From contig NZ_CP166961.1 in NCBI RefSeq assembly GCF_041410465.1, positions 3,224,001 to 3,288,000 on the forward strand: 64,000 bases of DNA, given 5' to 3'. Positions 17,443 through 26,358 of this stretch are shown piece after piece. The notes beneath the pieces were generated by a model. That model worked only from the letters and a program-made list of their open reading frames with translations, searched no databases and had not been told where the DNA came from. This DNA comes from Thalassotalea sp. 273M-4 (GTDB lineage Bacteria > Pseudomonadota > Gammaproteobacteria > Enterobacterales > Alteromonadaceae). Position 1 is the stretch's first letter, and every line of letters begins with the position of its first letter. The translations under genes were made by a program, and so were the position numbers.

Positions 17443-18657
17443 TTATTGCTCGGCGACTTTATCCATGATCACCGCACATACCGCATCACCGGTTATATTT
17501 AATGCGGTGCGGACCATATCAAAAATGCGATCGAGGGCAAATAATAATGGCAAACCTTCAATTGGAATGCCTGCGGCTAACAACACAGCTACCACCAAAA
17601 ACGAAGGACCGGGTACACCTGCTTGTCCTATCGCACCAATAGTCGAGGTAAAAATAATCGCAGCGTAGGCGCTTAAGCTTAAATCAATACCAAACATTTG
17701 CGCAAAGAACACTGCCACTAAGCCATAATAAATCGCGTTTCCGCTCATATTAATGGTTGCCCCTAAGGGTAATACAAACGCAGCAACCGAATTTTTCACA
17801 CCAATTTCTTGTTCACACACTTCCATCGTAACGGGCAAGGTTGCCATTGATGACGCTGTTGATAAAGCAACCGCCTGAGGTTTTTTCATTACCGAGATAA
17901 AGTGACTGGCGGAAACATTTGACAAAAAGTGAACCAACAATGGGTAAATAATGTAGCCAAAGATTAAAATAGCGATTAAAAAGACCATCACCAGTTTTAA
18001 CACGATACCTAATATATCAAAACCAAAGGTGCCGACAGCATCGGCCATTAAGCCAAATACTCCAAGTGGCGCAACGATCATCACTTTATTAATCATCCAC
18101 ACAAAAGCGTCAATGATGGTATCAATACTGGCTAAAATAGGTTTCGCTTTGTCGCCTTTGGTTTTGCTCAATGCAATTCCAAAGAACATACAAAAAACAA
18201 TAATTTGCAGAATGTTGCTGCTTGATAACGACGAAAATATATTGGTTGGGATCATCGCAACTATGGTGTCAAATACACCTGCAACTTGACCTTTGTCTTG
18301 ATATGTATTGGCAAACATACCGGAAACAGAAGACGTGTCTACACCAATCCCAGGACGTAATACCTCACCGAGTAACAAGGCGAGACCGACAGCCAATGCA
18401 GAGGTTACTAAGAAAAACAATAAAGTGCCAACGCCAACTTTTCCTGCCGATGGTGATGCGCCTAAGTTAGCAGCCCCACTGATAATAGAAACCGCGACTA
18501 AAGGCACCACTAACATTGTGATGGCGTGAATAAAAATAGCACCTAAAGGAGCAAACACACTGGCATCAGCGCCCATAACCATGCCGGTAACACCGCCAAT
18601 GACCATGGCCAAGATAACTTGAAAACCAATGTTATGTTTTAAATTTGATACTGACAT
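17443..18657 (-). CDS. Dicarboxylate/amino acid:cation symporter (DAACS family)
   Basis: This 404-residue integral membrane transporter has the glutamate-transporter fold: the serine-rich hairpin STASSMATLPVT (about residues 267–278), the TM7 motif as NMSGNAIYYG instead of the usual NMDGT, and a hairpin-2 stretch GQAGVPGPSF. It uses the Na+ or H+ gradient to import acidic or small neutral amino acids or C4-dicarboxylates. The altered TM7 motif makes it unsafe to name the substrate; SstT-like Ser/Thr or other neutral substrates are possible. It is a single gene; no regulator is adjacent. Confidence 0.88.
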   Translation of the reverse strand: MSVSNLKHNIGFQVILAMVIGGVTGMVMGADASVFAPLGAIFIHAITMLVVPLVAVSIISGAANLGASPSAGKVGVGTLLFFLVTSALAVGLALLLGEVLRPGIGVDTSSVSGMFANTYQDKGQVAGVFDTIVAMIPTNIFSSLSSSNILQIIVFCMFFGIALSKTKGDKAKPILASIDTIIDAFVWMINKVMIVAPLGVFGLMADAVGTFGFDILGIVLKLVMVFLIAILIFGYIIYPLLVHFLSNVSASHFISVMKKPQAVALSTASSMATLPVTMEVCEQEIGVKNSVAAFVLPLGATINMSGNAIYYGLVAVFFAQMFGIDLSLSAYAAIIFTSTIGAIGQAGVPGPSFLVVAVLLAAGIPIEGLPLLFALDRIFDMVRTALNITGDAVCAVIMDKVAEQ

Positions 18658-18913
18658 TACGACTCCAGACTCCCCAGGCTCATCTTTAAAAGGCGGTGCA
18701 TTTTAGCACATCAACTTGGCTGAAATTGTTACTCAGGCGATCAATGTTGCGGTTGTTTGTAAAATATATGATTTGCCTCAAAAAACCGTCTATTATCGAT
18801 AACAACAGTTTAGCTAGAATAAAAAAGGGCTTAGCCCTTGTAAATAGCCTCAATCACCTTCATTAACCTAAATATAATGGCTATTTTTTCACACACTTTA
18901 TAAGGATTATCTA

Positions 18914-20263
18914 ATGACCAAACATTTTGACTATATTGCTCTTGGCGCCGGCAGTGGTGGTATTGCATCGATAAACCGTGCCGCCATGCATGGTAAAAAA
19001 TGCGCGCTTATTGAAGCCAAAGATTTAGGTGGTACTTGTGTCAATGTTGGCTGTGTGCCTAAAAAAGTGATGTGGTATGCTGGTCAAATCGCGGATGCGG
19101 TCTCGTACAGCGAAGATTACGGCTTTAATCTCACCTCAGGTAAACTTAATTGGGCTAAATTAGTCGAAAGTCGTCAAGCATACATTTCTCGTATTCATAA
19201 CTCTTATGACAACGTGTTAGCAAAAAATAATGTTACGGTGATCAAAGGGTTTGGTCAATTTATCGATAAAAACAGCATTGCCGTGAATGGTGAAGTATAC
19301 ACCGCTGATCATATTCTCATTGCCACCGGCGGACGCCCTTCTGTGCCCAACATTCCAGGGGCCGAACATGGCATAACTTCTGATGGATTTTTCGCTTTAA
19401 CCGAACAACCCAAACGTGTTGCAGTTGTCGGCGCCGGCTATATCGCGGTTGAAATTGCAGGCGTATTAAACGCCCTTGGCAGCGACACCACGTTATTGGT
19501 TCGTAAACATAAACCATTACGCGACTTTGATGATATGCTCAGTGATACTTTGGTTGAAATTATGGCCCAAGAAGGTCCAACCCTTAAAACTCAATGCACG
19601 CCAAAAGCCGTGATTAAAAATGACGACAACAGCTTAACGCTAGAACTTGAAAGTGGAGAAGCGATCACCGTTGATACCATCATTTGGGCGATTGGCCGAG
19701 AACCCGCAACCGATAACATTAACTTAGAAGCAGCAGATCTTAAGGTAAACGATAAAGGCTTTATCGAGACCGATAAATATCAAAACACCCCGGTGAACAA
19801 TATTTATGCTGTTGGTGATAACACCGGCCGTGCTCAACTCACCCCTGTTGCGGTTGCTGCAGGTCGACGCTTAAGTGAACGTTTATTTAATGGCAAAACT
19901 GACGAGCACCTCGATTATAACCTGATCCCAACGGTGGTCTTTTCACACCCGACCATAGGTACGATTGGTTTAACTGAAAAACAAGCGATAGAAACATTTG
20001 GTGATGACGACATTACCATCTATACATCACAATTTACGTCTATGTATACCGCGGTTACGCAACATCGTCAGCCCTGTCGCATGAAACTGGTATGTCAGGG
20101 TAAGAATGAAAAAATTGTCGGCATGCATTGTATAGGTTTGGGCAGTGATGAAATGCTCCAAGGCTTTGCCGTGGCGGTAAAAATGGGCGCAACCAAAGCC
20201 GATTTTGACAACACCATTGCGATTCACCCAACAGCGGCCGAAGAGTTTGTGACCATGCGCTAA
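18914..20263 (+). CDS. gor: Glutathione-disulfide reductase
   Basis: This is a 449-residue FAD/NADPH enzyme. The N-terminal FAD motif GAGSGGIAS is followed by the redox-active disulphide [13 protein letters not shown] (Cys42 and Cys47), a second dinucleotide fold [15 protein letters not shown], and the C-terminal active-site HPTAAEE. These features and full length match Gor, which keeps cytoplasmic glutathione reduced. It is single, divergent to the DAACS gene, and converges with the PepSY gene. A hairpin after its stop separates the two. Confidence 0.96.
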   Translation: MTKHFDYIALGAGSGGIASINRAAMHGKKCALIEAKDLGGTCVNVGCVPKKVMWYAGQIADAVSYSEDYGFNLTSGKLNWAKLVESRQAYISRIHNSYDNVLAKNNVTVIKGFGQFIDKNSIAVNGEVYTADHILIATGGRPSVPNIPGAEHGITSDGFFALTEQPKRVAVVGAGYIAVEIAGVLNALGSDTTLLVRKHKPLRDFDDMLSDTLVEIMAQEGPTLKTQCTPKAVIKNDDNSLTLELESGEAITVDTIIWAIGREPATDNINLEAADLKVNDKGFIETDKYQNTPVNNIYAVGDNTGRAQLTPVAVAAGRRLSERLFNGKTDEHLDYNLIPTVVFSHPTIGTIGLTEKQAIETFGDDDITIYTSQFTSMYTAVTQHRQPCRMKLVCQGKNEKIVGMHCIGLGSDEMLQGFAVAVKMGATKADFDNTIAIHPTAAEEFVTMR

Positions 20264-20280
20264 CGTGTTGAACAAACTGG

Positions 20281-20313
20281 AAAAAGCAACCGCCGAGAAA
20301 TCGATCGGTTGCT
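20281..20313 (-). terminator. Terminator between gor and the PepSY gene
   Basis: AGCAACCG (20285–20292) pairs with CGGTTGCT (20306–20313). Read on the minus strand it is followed by TTTTT, so it mainly terminates the PepSY gene and may also help gor. Confidence 0.7.
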
Positions 20314-20364
20314 GATATTATTAGCGACTCACTGTTGGCCGAAAGTCCTACCAGATGTAATCAT

Positions 20365-20901
20365 TTAGCTGATCGCCGCAATCAGAGTTGCAACAACCCC
20401 TGCTAAGCCAAATTTAATGGCCGTGGGTCTCATCCTTGGGCTCAACAACGCCATCATCAAGCCTGAAAAGACAATAAAGACTAACGCGATGGCAGTAAAC
20501 TTTTGCAAGGTTTTAAACCAACTTGGACCATGTCCTTTGTGTAACTCGACAATCGTTTTAATCCAGTCAGGCTTTTCTTGCACGACTTCAAGATGCTCGC
20601 CATTAAAGTTAAAAACAAAATAATCTTTTGACATCGGTCGGGTATAGATGGTGTTACCGGATATTTTCAAATACTCAAACTCATTAGTCAAACCTCTGTC
20701 GGCCAAAAATGTTCGAACATGACGTTCTAAATCACTGCTTGTTGGCTTAAAACTTACTATGCCTTGATACACCGGCACCTTTTCAGTTTCGCCTTTATAA
20801 CCGAACAAGTACAACCCACCTGAAAAGCTTATCAACAAAAAAATTGGGGTTAAAAACGTCGCTAAATAGAGGTGGATGGAGGCAAATAGTTTTCGATTCA
20901 T
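20365..20901 (-). CDS. PepSY-domain membrane protein
   Basis: This 178-residue protein has an N-terminal membrane helix (about 10–32, LATFLTPIFLLISFSGGLYLFGY), a periplasmic PepSY-like domain (about 40–125), and two more helices (about 133–152 and 158–177). The HKGHGPSWFK segment just before helix 2 is typical of PepSY_TM proteins linked to ferric-siderophore reduction or metal handling. It is shorter than the four-helix PepSY_TM reductases. It stands alone; a weak Fur-like sequence lies about 150 bases upstream (21052–21070). The function is probably iron- or copper-related, inferred from family trends. Confidence 0.75.
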   Translation of the reverse strand: MNRKLFASIHLYLATFLTPIFLLISFSGGLYLFGYKGETEKVPVYQGIVSFKPTSSDLERHVRTFLADRGLTNEFEYLKISGNTIYTRPMSKDYFVFNFNGEHLEVVQEKPDWIKTIVELHKGHGPSWFKTLQKFTAIALVFIVFSGLMMALLSPRMRPTAIKFGLAGVVATLIAAIS

Positions 20902-21237
20902 TTTATGACTCTTGTTGTTAGTTTAGGATGATATAAAAATTTAAAGAGAGTCTATATTAGAAAATTAATGTTGCATTTTCATTAACATATTCGGTTTTTA
21001 TGTTCTTATTATCTGCACCTGAGTCATTAAGCTTTATTTCACTACTTTTGCCATAATGATTCTTATTGTAAATGATTAGGACAAATGAACCTTTTTAGGC
21101 AATCATTACAGCGACTGAGCAAAAACTTAAAAAAATGTTGGAAAAATGTTTTTTTTGTAAAATCATTCTGCTAGTATCTTATGGCTGGACAAAAAACAAC
21201 CACGCTTTGTGTTCATAAATACAATAATGATGAATTT

Positions 21238-21246
21238 TTATCCACA
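21238..21246 (+). promoter_or_regulatory. DnaA box (TTATCCACA), copy 1
   Basis: Exact match to the high-affinity R1-type DnaA box. It lies 249 bases before the polA start, in the same orientation as copy 2. Confidence 0.6.
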
Positions 21247-21380
21247 ATCTAAAAATATATAAGAATAATAAAAAACGGTTTAAAGACATATCGCAATCCC
21301 ACAACAGTTCCCGTCTTCCGTAAAATGTACACTCTCCATTTGTTATATGGACGGTGGCTTTAGCTATTGTGTTAACAGAC

Positions 21381-21389
21381 TTATCCACA
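21381..21389 (+). promoter_or_regulatory. DnaA box (TTATCCACA), copy 2
   Basis: This is a second exact consensus box, 143 bases from the first and about 105 bases before the polA ATG. Two exact copies so close together suggest DnaA control of polA or local titration. Confidence 0.6.
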
Positions 21390-21494
21390 ATCAAAGTGGA
21401 TACCTTTACAGGTAATAAGAGCAAATTAAATGGTCACTTAAGCTCATCTGTGGCATCCTATTGCTAGATAACATTCAGCAACATAAACATTCCT

Positions 21495-24236
21495 ATGACT
21501 CAATCATCTCCTTATATCTTAGTTGACGGTTCATCCTATCTATTTCGAGCCTATTACGTCCCTTACTTACAGGCTTTATCTACCCAAGATGGGCACCCTA
21601 CCGGGGCTATCACCGGTGTACTAAACATGATCAAAAGCCTGCAAAAAGAGTACCCTAACGGCAAAATCATTGTGGTATTCGATGCTAAAGGAAAGACCTT
21701 TAGGAACGATCTTTATGCTGAATACAAAGCGAACCGCCCTCCCATGCCAGATGATTTACGCTGTCAAATTGAACCTTTACATAACATTATAAAGGCGATG
21801 GGATTACCATTATTAGTGATAGATGGTGTTGAAGCCGATGACGTAATTGGCACCTTAGCGCACCAAGCTTCGACTTATGGCTTAGAAACCATTATTTCAA
21901 CTGGCGATAAGGATATGGCTCAGTTAGTTACCGAGCATGTCACACTAATCAACACCATGACCAATACCACTACGGATGTCTCAGGTGTGATCGAGAAGTT
22001 TGGCGTAAGACCAGATCAAATCATCGATTACCTTGCCTTAATTGGCGACAAAGTGGATAACATTCCAGGCGTGCAAAAATGTGGCCCTAAAACGGCGGTC
22101 AAATGGTTAACAGAGCATCAGACTCTAGATAATGTGATTAAAAATGCGGACCAAGTGAAAGGCAAAATTGGTGAAAACCTGCGCGAGGCACTCGAGCAAT
22201 TACCACTGTCCTACGAACTTGCGACCATTAAACTGGATGTTGAATTAGAGCAAGACCTGTTAGAGATCACCCAATCAGACCCCGATGTAGAGACCTTAAG
22301 AGAGTTCTACAGTAAATTTGAACTCAAACGACTGCTAGCCGAATTAGACAAAGCCGACACTCCCGCGAATAACAACAAAGAATCGGCCGAGCGCAGTGAA
22401 AATACAGAAAAGCCTGAAGATATAACCCCAGAATACGATGTTATCTATGATAAAGATGCACTTAGTGTCTGGCTTGAGAAAATTAAAATAAGCAAACTTT
22501 TTGCCTTTGATACCGAAACTGACAGCCTAAACTACATGCAAGCCAATTTAGTGGGGGTCTCATTTGCGATTGCACCTGGCAAAGCGGCCTATGTCCCAGT
22601 CGCTCACGACTACGACGGTGCACCAGAGCAACTGTCGCTTGAATATGTTTTAAACCAATTGAAGCCGATTTTAGAAAGCCAAGAGATTTTAAAAATCGGT
22701 CAAAATTTAAAGTACGATGCTAATGTTTTACAGCGTTATGGCATTCACTTAAACGGTATCGGCTTTGACACCATGCTAGAGTCATATTGCTTTAACAGTG
22801 TGGCAACGCGCCATAATATGGATGCATTGGCGAAAACATATCTCGACTATGACACCGTTCACTTTGAAGATATTGCCGGCAAAGGCGCTAAGCAATTAAC
22901 CTTTAATCAAATCGAACTCGAAAAGGCCGGCCATTATGCCGCCGAAGATGCCGACATCACTTTGCGCCTGCACCATAAATTATGGCAATCTTTGGCCGAT
23001 TGCCCCAAACGCCAAAAAGTATTCTCTGAAATAGAGTTACCATTATCGAGTGTTTTGGCAAAAATGGAACGTACCGGTGTGCTTGTTGATGCCGATTTGC
23101 TTGCTCAGCAAAGCCAATACATTGCCACACGTTTAGACGAGCTTGAAATTAAAGCGCATGAACTTGCTGGCAAAAATTTTAATTTAGGCTCACCTAAACA
23201 ACTGCAAACGATTTTGTTTGAAGAGCTTAATATTCCGGTCATCAAAAAGACCCCTAAAGGCGCCCCTTCAACCGCCGAAGAAGTGTTGCAAGAGCTGGCG
23301 TTAGATTACCCACTGCCAAAATTAATTTTAGAGCATCGTGGCTTAAGTAAGTTAAAGTCAACCTACACGGACAAACTGCCTTTGATGATTGATAAAGACA
23401 GTGGCCGAGTACACACGTCTTATCAACAAGCGGTCACCGCAACGGGACGTTTATCCTCAACCGATCCTAATTTACAGAATATTCCTATTCGAAGTGAAGA
23501 AGGGAAAAAAATCCGTCAAGCCTTTATTGCCCCAGAAGGCTACAAGATTGTTGCCATCGATTATTCGCAAATTGAATTAAGGATCATGGCCCATTTGTCG
23601 CAAGACCCAGGCTTATTAAGTGCTTTTGCTGAAGGTCGAGATATTCATCAGGCGACTGCCGCTGAAATCTTTAACATTGAGCTAGATGAAGTCACTAGTG
23701 ATCATCGACGTAGCGCCAAAGCCATTAACTTTGGTTTAATTTATGGTATGTCTGCTTTTGGCTTGGCAAAGCAATTGCAAATACCTCGAGGTCGTGCCCA
23801 AGACTATATGGATAAATACTTTGAACGCTATCCTGGGGTATTAAAGTACATGGAAGAAACCAGAGCTCTAGCTAACGAGCAAGGTTATGTTGAAACCTTA
23901 TTTGGTCGTCGATTATTTCTACCGGAAATAAAGTCGCGCAACGGTGCTCGCCGAAAAGCCGCTGAACGTGCTGCCATTAACGCACCGATGCAAGGCACGG
24001 CAGCGGATATCATAAAAAAAGCGATGATTGCTGTTGCGCAATGGTTACAGGAAAACAATGACCCGCGCATTAAAATGACCATGCAGGTACACGATGAGCT
24101 GATTTTTGAAATTCCAGAAGACATTTTGGCCGAAACAACGCAAAAGTTGGTGGCGATTATGGACAATGCAGTGCAATTAGACGTGCCCCTTATTTCAGAA
24201 GCGGGTCATGGTGATAACTGGCAACAAGCGCATTAA
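21495..24236 (+). CDS. polA: DNA polymerase I
   Basis: This 913-residue protein has three intact domains: 5'-3' nuclease (residues 1–290, with GVEADDVIGTLA and STGDKDMAQLV), 3'-5' exonuclease with its acidic motif FDTETDSL (about 336–343), and family A polymerase with motif A DYSQIELRIMAHLS, motif B RRSAKAINFGLIYG and motif C QVHDELIFE. The proofreading residues are retained. It performs Okazaki-fragment processing and repair synthesis. Two DnaA boxes lie upstream. Order polA then engB, yihI and hemN further on echoes E. coli. Confidence 0.97.
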   Translation: MTQSSPYILVDGSSYLFRAYYVPYLQALSTQDGHPTGAITGVLNMIKSLQKEYPNGKIIVVFDAKGKTFRNDLYAEYKANRPPMPDDLRCQIEPLHNIIKAMGLPLLVIDGVEADDVIGTLAHQASTYGLETIISTGDKDMAQLVTEHVTLINTMTNTTTDVSGVIEKFGVRPDQIIDYLALIGDKVDNIPGVQKCGPKTAVKWLTEHQTLDNVIKNADQVKGKIGENLREALEQLPLSYELATIKLDVELEQDLLEITQSDPDVETLREFYSKFELKRLLAELDKADTPANNNKESAERSENTEKPEDITPEYDVIYDKDALSVWLEKIKISKLFAFDTETDSLNYMQANLVGVSFAIAPGKAAYVPVAHDYDGAPEQLSLEYVLNQLKPILESQEILKIGQNLKYDANVLQRYGIHLNGIGFDTMLESYCFNSVATRHNMDALAKTYLDYDTVHFEDIAGKGAKQLTFNQIELEKAGHYAAEDADITLRLHHKLWQSLADCPKRQKVFSEIELPLSSVLAKMERTGVLVDADLLAQQSQYIATRLDELEIKAHELAGKNFNLGSPKQLQTILFEELNIPVIKKTPKGAPSTAEEVLQELALDYPLPKLILEHRGLSKLKSTYTDKLPLMIDKDSGRVHTSYQQAVTATGRLSSTDPNLQNIPIRSEEGKKIRQAFIAPEGYKIVAIDYSQIELRIMAHLSQDPGLLSAFAEGRDIHQATAAEIFNIELDEVTSDHRRSAKAINFGLIYGMSAFGLAKQLQIPRGRAQDYMDKYFERYPGVLKYMEETRALANEQGYVETLFGRRLFLPEIKSRNGARRKAAERAAINAPMQGTAADIIKKAMIAVAQWLQENNDPRIKMTMQVHDELIFEIPEDILAETTQKLVAIMDNAVQLDVPLISEAGHGDNWQQAH

Positions 24237-24263
24237 TGGTCAATGAGCAAGGAACGTTGCATA

Positions 24264-24293
24264 ACCTAAAGAGAGTCGAGGCTCTCTTTAGGT
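24264..24293. terminator. Perfect 12-bp hairpin after polA
   Basis: ACCTAAAGAGAG pairs with CTCTCTTTAGGT around a 6-base loop, between the convergent polA and topB genes. No long T-run follows; it may stabilise 3' ends or act as a weak terminator. Confidence 0.55.
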
Positions 24294-24317
24294 GTTAAGC
24301 AAGCTATGATATTAATA

Positions 24318-26276
24318 TCAAGAAGCCTTTTTCACAGCTTTGGCGCCAGCTCTTCGTCGCCGTTTTCTATAAGCCGGTTTTCCCGGTGCTTTTAAGCCCT
24401 GAAACTGCGTTGGCGGGTTTTCTGTTGCAAAACCCATTAACTGAGTTAACGTTTGGGTTAATGGCTGCATAAATTGCTGATAGCTGGTTTGTCGCTCAGC
24501 GATGTTATTTAAACTGGCTTCCCACTGAGCGGTCATGTCTGGCAAACGAGCACTTAAAGGCAACGCCTGAATTAACTTTCGGCCAATGTCTGTTGCTCGG
24601 ATATGCTTATGTTGACGCTCTAAATACCCACGCTTAAACAATAATTCAATAATCCCAGCCCGAGTCGCTTCGGTGCCTAAACCATCGGTTTCTCTTAAGA
24701 TGCTTTTTATCTCAGCAGCTTGTACAAAACGAGCAATACCGGTCATAGCCGCCAGTAAACTGGCATCGGTAAAGGAGGCTGGGGGCTTGGTCTGTTTTTC
24801 CAGTAACTGAGGCTCTAAACTTTGTAATCCCTGCCCTTTTACCAACGGTGGTAATGTCTTATTGATACTATTATCTTCTTTTGCCTCAGAACTTTTGCTG
24901 TCTTTTGAGCCAGAGTGTTGAAATAAAGCCTTCCATCCGATAACTTTAACGACCTTCGCACTGGCCTTAAATTCACCTTCAACAATATTAATTAATACAT
25001 CCGTTTGCGCATATTGATGTGGTGGATAAAACTGCGCCAAATATTGCCGTATTATTAATTGATAAATACGTTGCTCGGTGGAGCTTAAACTAATATTTTT
25101 TGCCGATTTCAATGTGGGGACAATGGCGTGATGAGCGCCCACTTTCGCATCATTCCAGGCTTTACTTTTTAATGACTTATCTGCTTTTTTTGCCGATTCC
25201 GCATAGCTCGGATCGCCAGAGGCCAACATATCGATGATGGCGCTAGATTGAGCCCATTGATCTTTGGGTAAATAACGACAATCCGATCGAGGGTAAGTGA
25301 TCAGCTTATGCTTTTCATATAAACTCTGACAGCCATCAAGAACAATTTTCGCACTCAAATGAAATCGCTTAGCCGCATCAATTTGCAACGCCGATAAGTT
25401 ATAAGGAAGAGGCGGATTTTGCTTTTTTAGGTTTTCTCTTACATCGGCAACCGTTGCGGGTTGATGCGTAATTCGAGCGACCACATTCTCAGCCAATTTT
25501 TTCACCACCACACGCCCTTCTTCATCCATATAAGGCGCACATGCTTGACTGGGCTGCCACTTAGCGTGGAATACTTGCCCATCTTGGGTGGCCAATGTCG
25601 CAAGTACTTGATAAAAGGGTTTACTAACAAACTGCTCAATGTCTAAGTCGCGTTGTACGACTAATCCCAACACCGGTGTTTGTACTCGTCCAACCGATAA
25701 AACGCCTTCAAAACCAGATTTTTTACCCAAAATGGTATAGGCTCTGGTCATATTCAAACCATACAGCCAATCGGCTCTCGCCCGGGCTAATGCCGACACC
25801 GAAAGCGGGACAAAGTCCTTATTGGGCTGCATCGAATTCAGTGCTTTTTTCACCGCACTGATATTCAAATCACTGATTAATAAGCGTTGAATTTTGTTTT
25901 TTTTGGTTGCAGAAACGTTGAGGTAATCAATCACTTCGTCGACCAGTAATTGTCCTTCGCGGTCGGGATCGCCAGCATGAACAATGAGCGATGCTTGTTT
26001 GACTAATTTTTTAAGGGTCGAAAGTTGGCTACGGGTTTGATATTTGGGTTTCAATTGCCAAGTTTCTGGCACAATAGGTAAGTGCTCAAGTTGCCACTTA
26101 GCGTACTTTTGATCATAATCTTGAGGTTCGGCTTGCTCTAAAATATGACCAATACACCAACTCACAACATCACCATTACCGACTTCTATATAGGTTTTAT
26201 GGTTTTTATGTGGTTTAGGTAAAGCATTGGCAATGGCTCTACCTAAACTGGGTTTCTCAGCAATATAAAGTTTCAC
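24318..26276 (-). CDS. topB: DNA topoisomerase III
   Basis: This 652-residue type IA topoisomerase has an N-terminal Toprim domain (MKLYIAEKPSLGRAIANAL, then VHAGDPDREGQLL with acidic metal ligands), the SVGRVQTPVLGLVVQRD motif, and the catalytic tyrosine in LITYPRSDCRYLP (near residue 329). The C-terminus ends in a basic Arg/Lys-rich tail rather than zinc fingers, as in TopB. It decatenates replicating DNA. The gene lies between polA and a lipoprotein gene, an arrangement different from E. coli. Confidence 0.95.
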   Translation of the reverse strand: MKLYIAEKPSLGRAIANALPKPHKNHKTYIEVGNGDVVSWCIGHILEQAEPQDYDQKYAKWQLEHLPIVPETWQLKPKYQTRSQLSTLKKLVKQASLIVHAGDPDREGQLLVDEVIDYLNVSATKKNKIQRLLISDLNISAVKKALNSMQPNKDFVPLSVSALARARADWLYGLNMTRAYTILGKKSGFEGVLSVGRVQTPVLGLVVQRDLDIEQFVSKPFYQVLATLATQDGQVFHAKWQPSQACAPYMDEEGRVVVKKLAENVVARITHQPATVADVRENLKKQNPPLPYNLSALQIDAAKRFHLSAKIVLDGCQSLYEKHKLITYPRSDCRYLPKDQWAQSSAIIDMLASGDPSYAESAKKADKSLKSKAWNDAKVGAHHAIVPTLKSAKNISLSSTEQRIYQLIIRQYLAQFYPPHQYAQTDVLINIVEGEFKASAKVVKVIGWKALFQHSGSKDSKSSEAKEDNSINKTLPPLVKGQGLQSLEPQLLEKQTKPPASFTDASLLAAMTGIARFVQAAEIKSILRETDGLGTEATRAGIIELLFKRGYLERQHKHIRATDIGRKLIQALPLSARLPDMTAQWEASLNNIAERQTSYQQFMQPLTQTLTQLMGFATENPPTQFQGLKAPGKPAYRKRRRRAGAKAVKKAS

Positions 26277-26358
26277 ATTAAATCAGCCGTTACGTTTTTT
26301 ATCAGTATATCGAACAACTGTACTTATATCCAGTACCCTTGTTGGGTAATCCAAGTCG

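Larger units (their letters stand above)
20902..21494. other. Intergenic region between PepSY gene and polA with two DnaA boxes
   Basis: This is a 590-base AT-rich gap. It contains two perfect DnaA boxes, a Fur-box-like sequence (CATAATGATTCTTATTGTA, 13 of 19 matches to the classical consensus) at 21052–21070, and otherwise no gene-like frames. A minus-strand frame over 21179–21424 has no support. Confidence 0.5.

Noticed and set aside
20902..21000. A strong Fur box in front of the PepSY gene
   Set aside because: The sequence near 20950–20975 matches only one half-site; the better candidate at 21052–21070 has 13 of 19 matches and is kept only as weak.
21179..21494. The DnaA boxes and AT-rich stretch as a replication origin
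   Set aside because: Only two boxes, no dnaA, mnmG or rpmH nearby, and no AT-rich 13-mer array; promoter regulation of polA is more likely.
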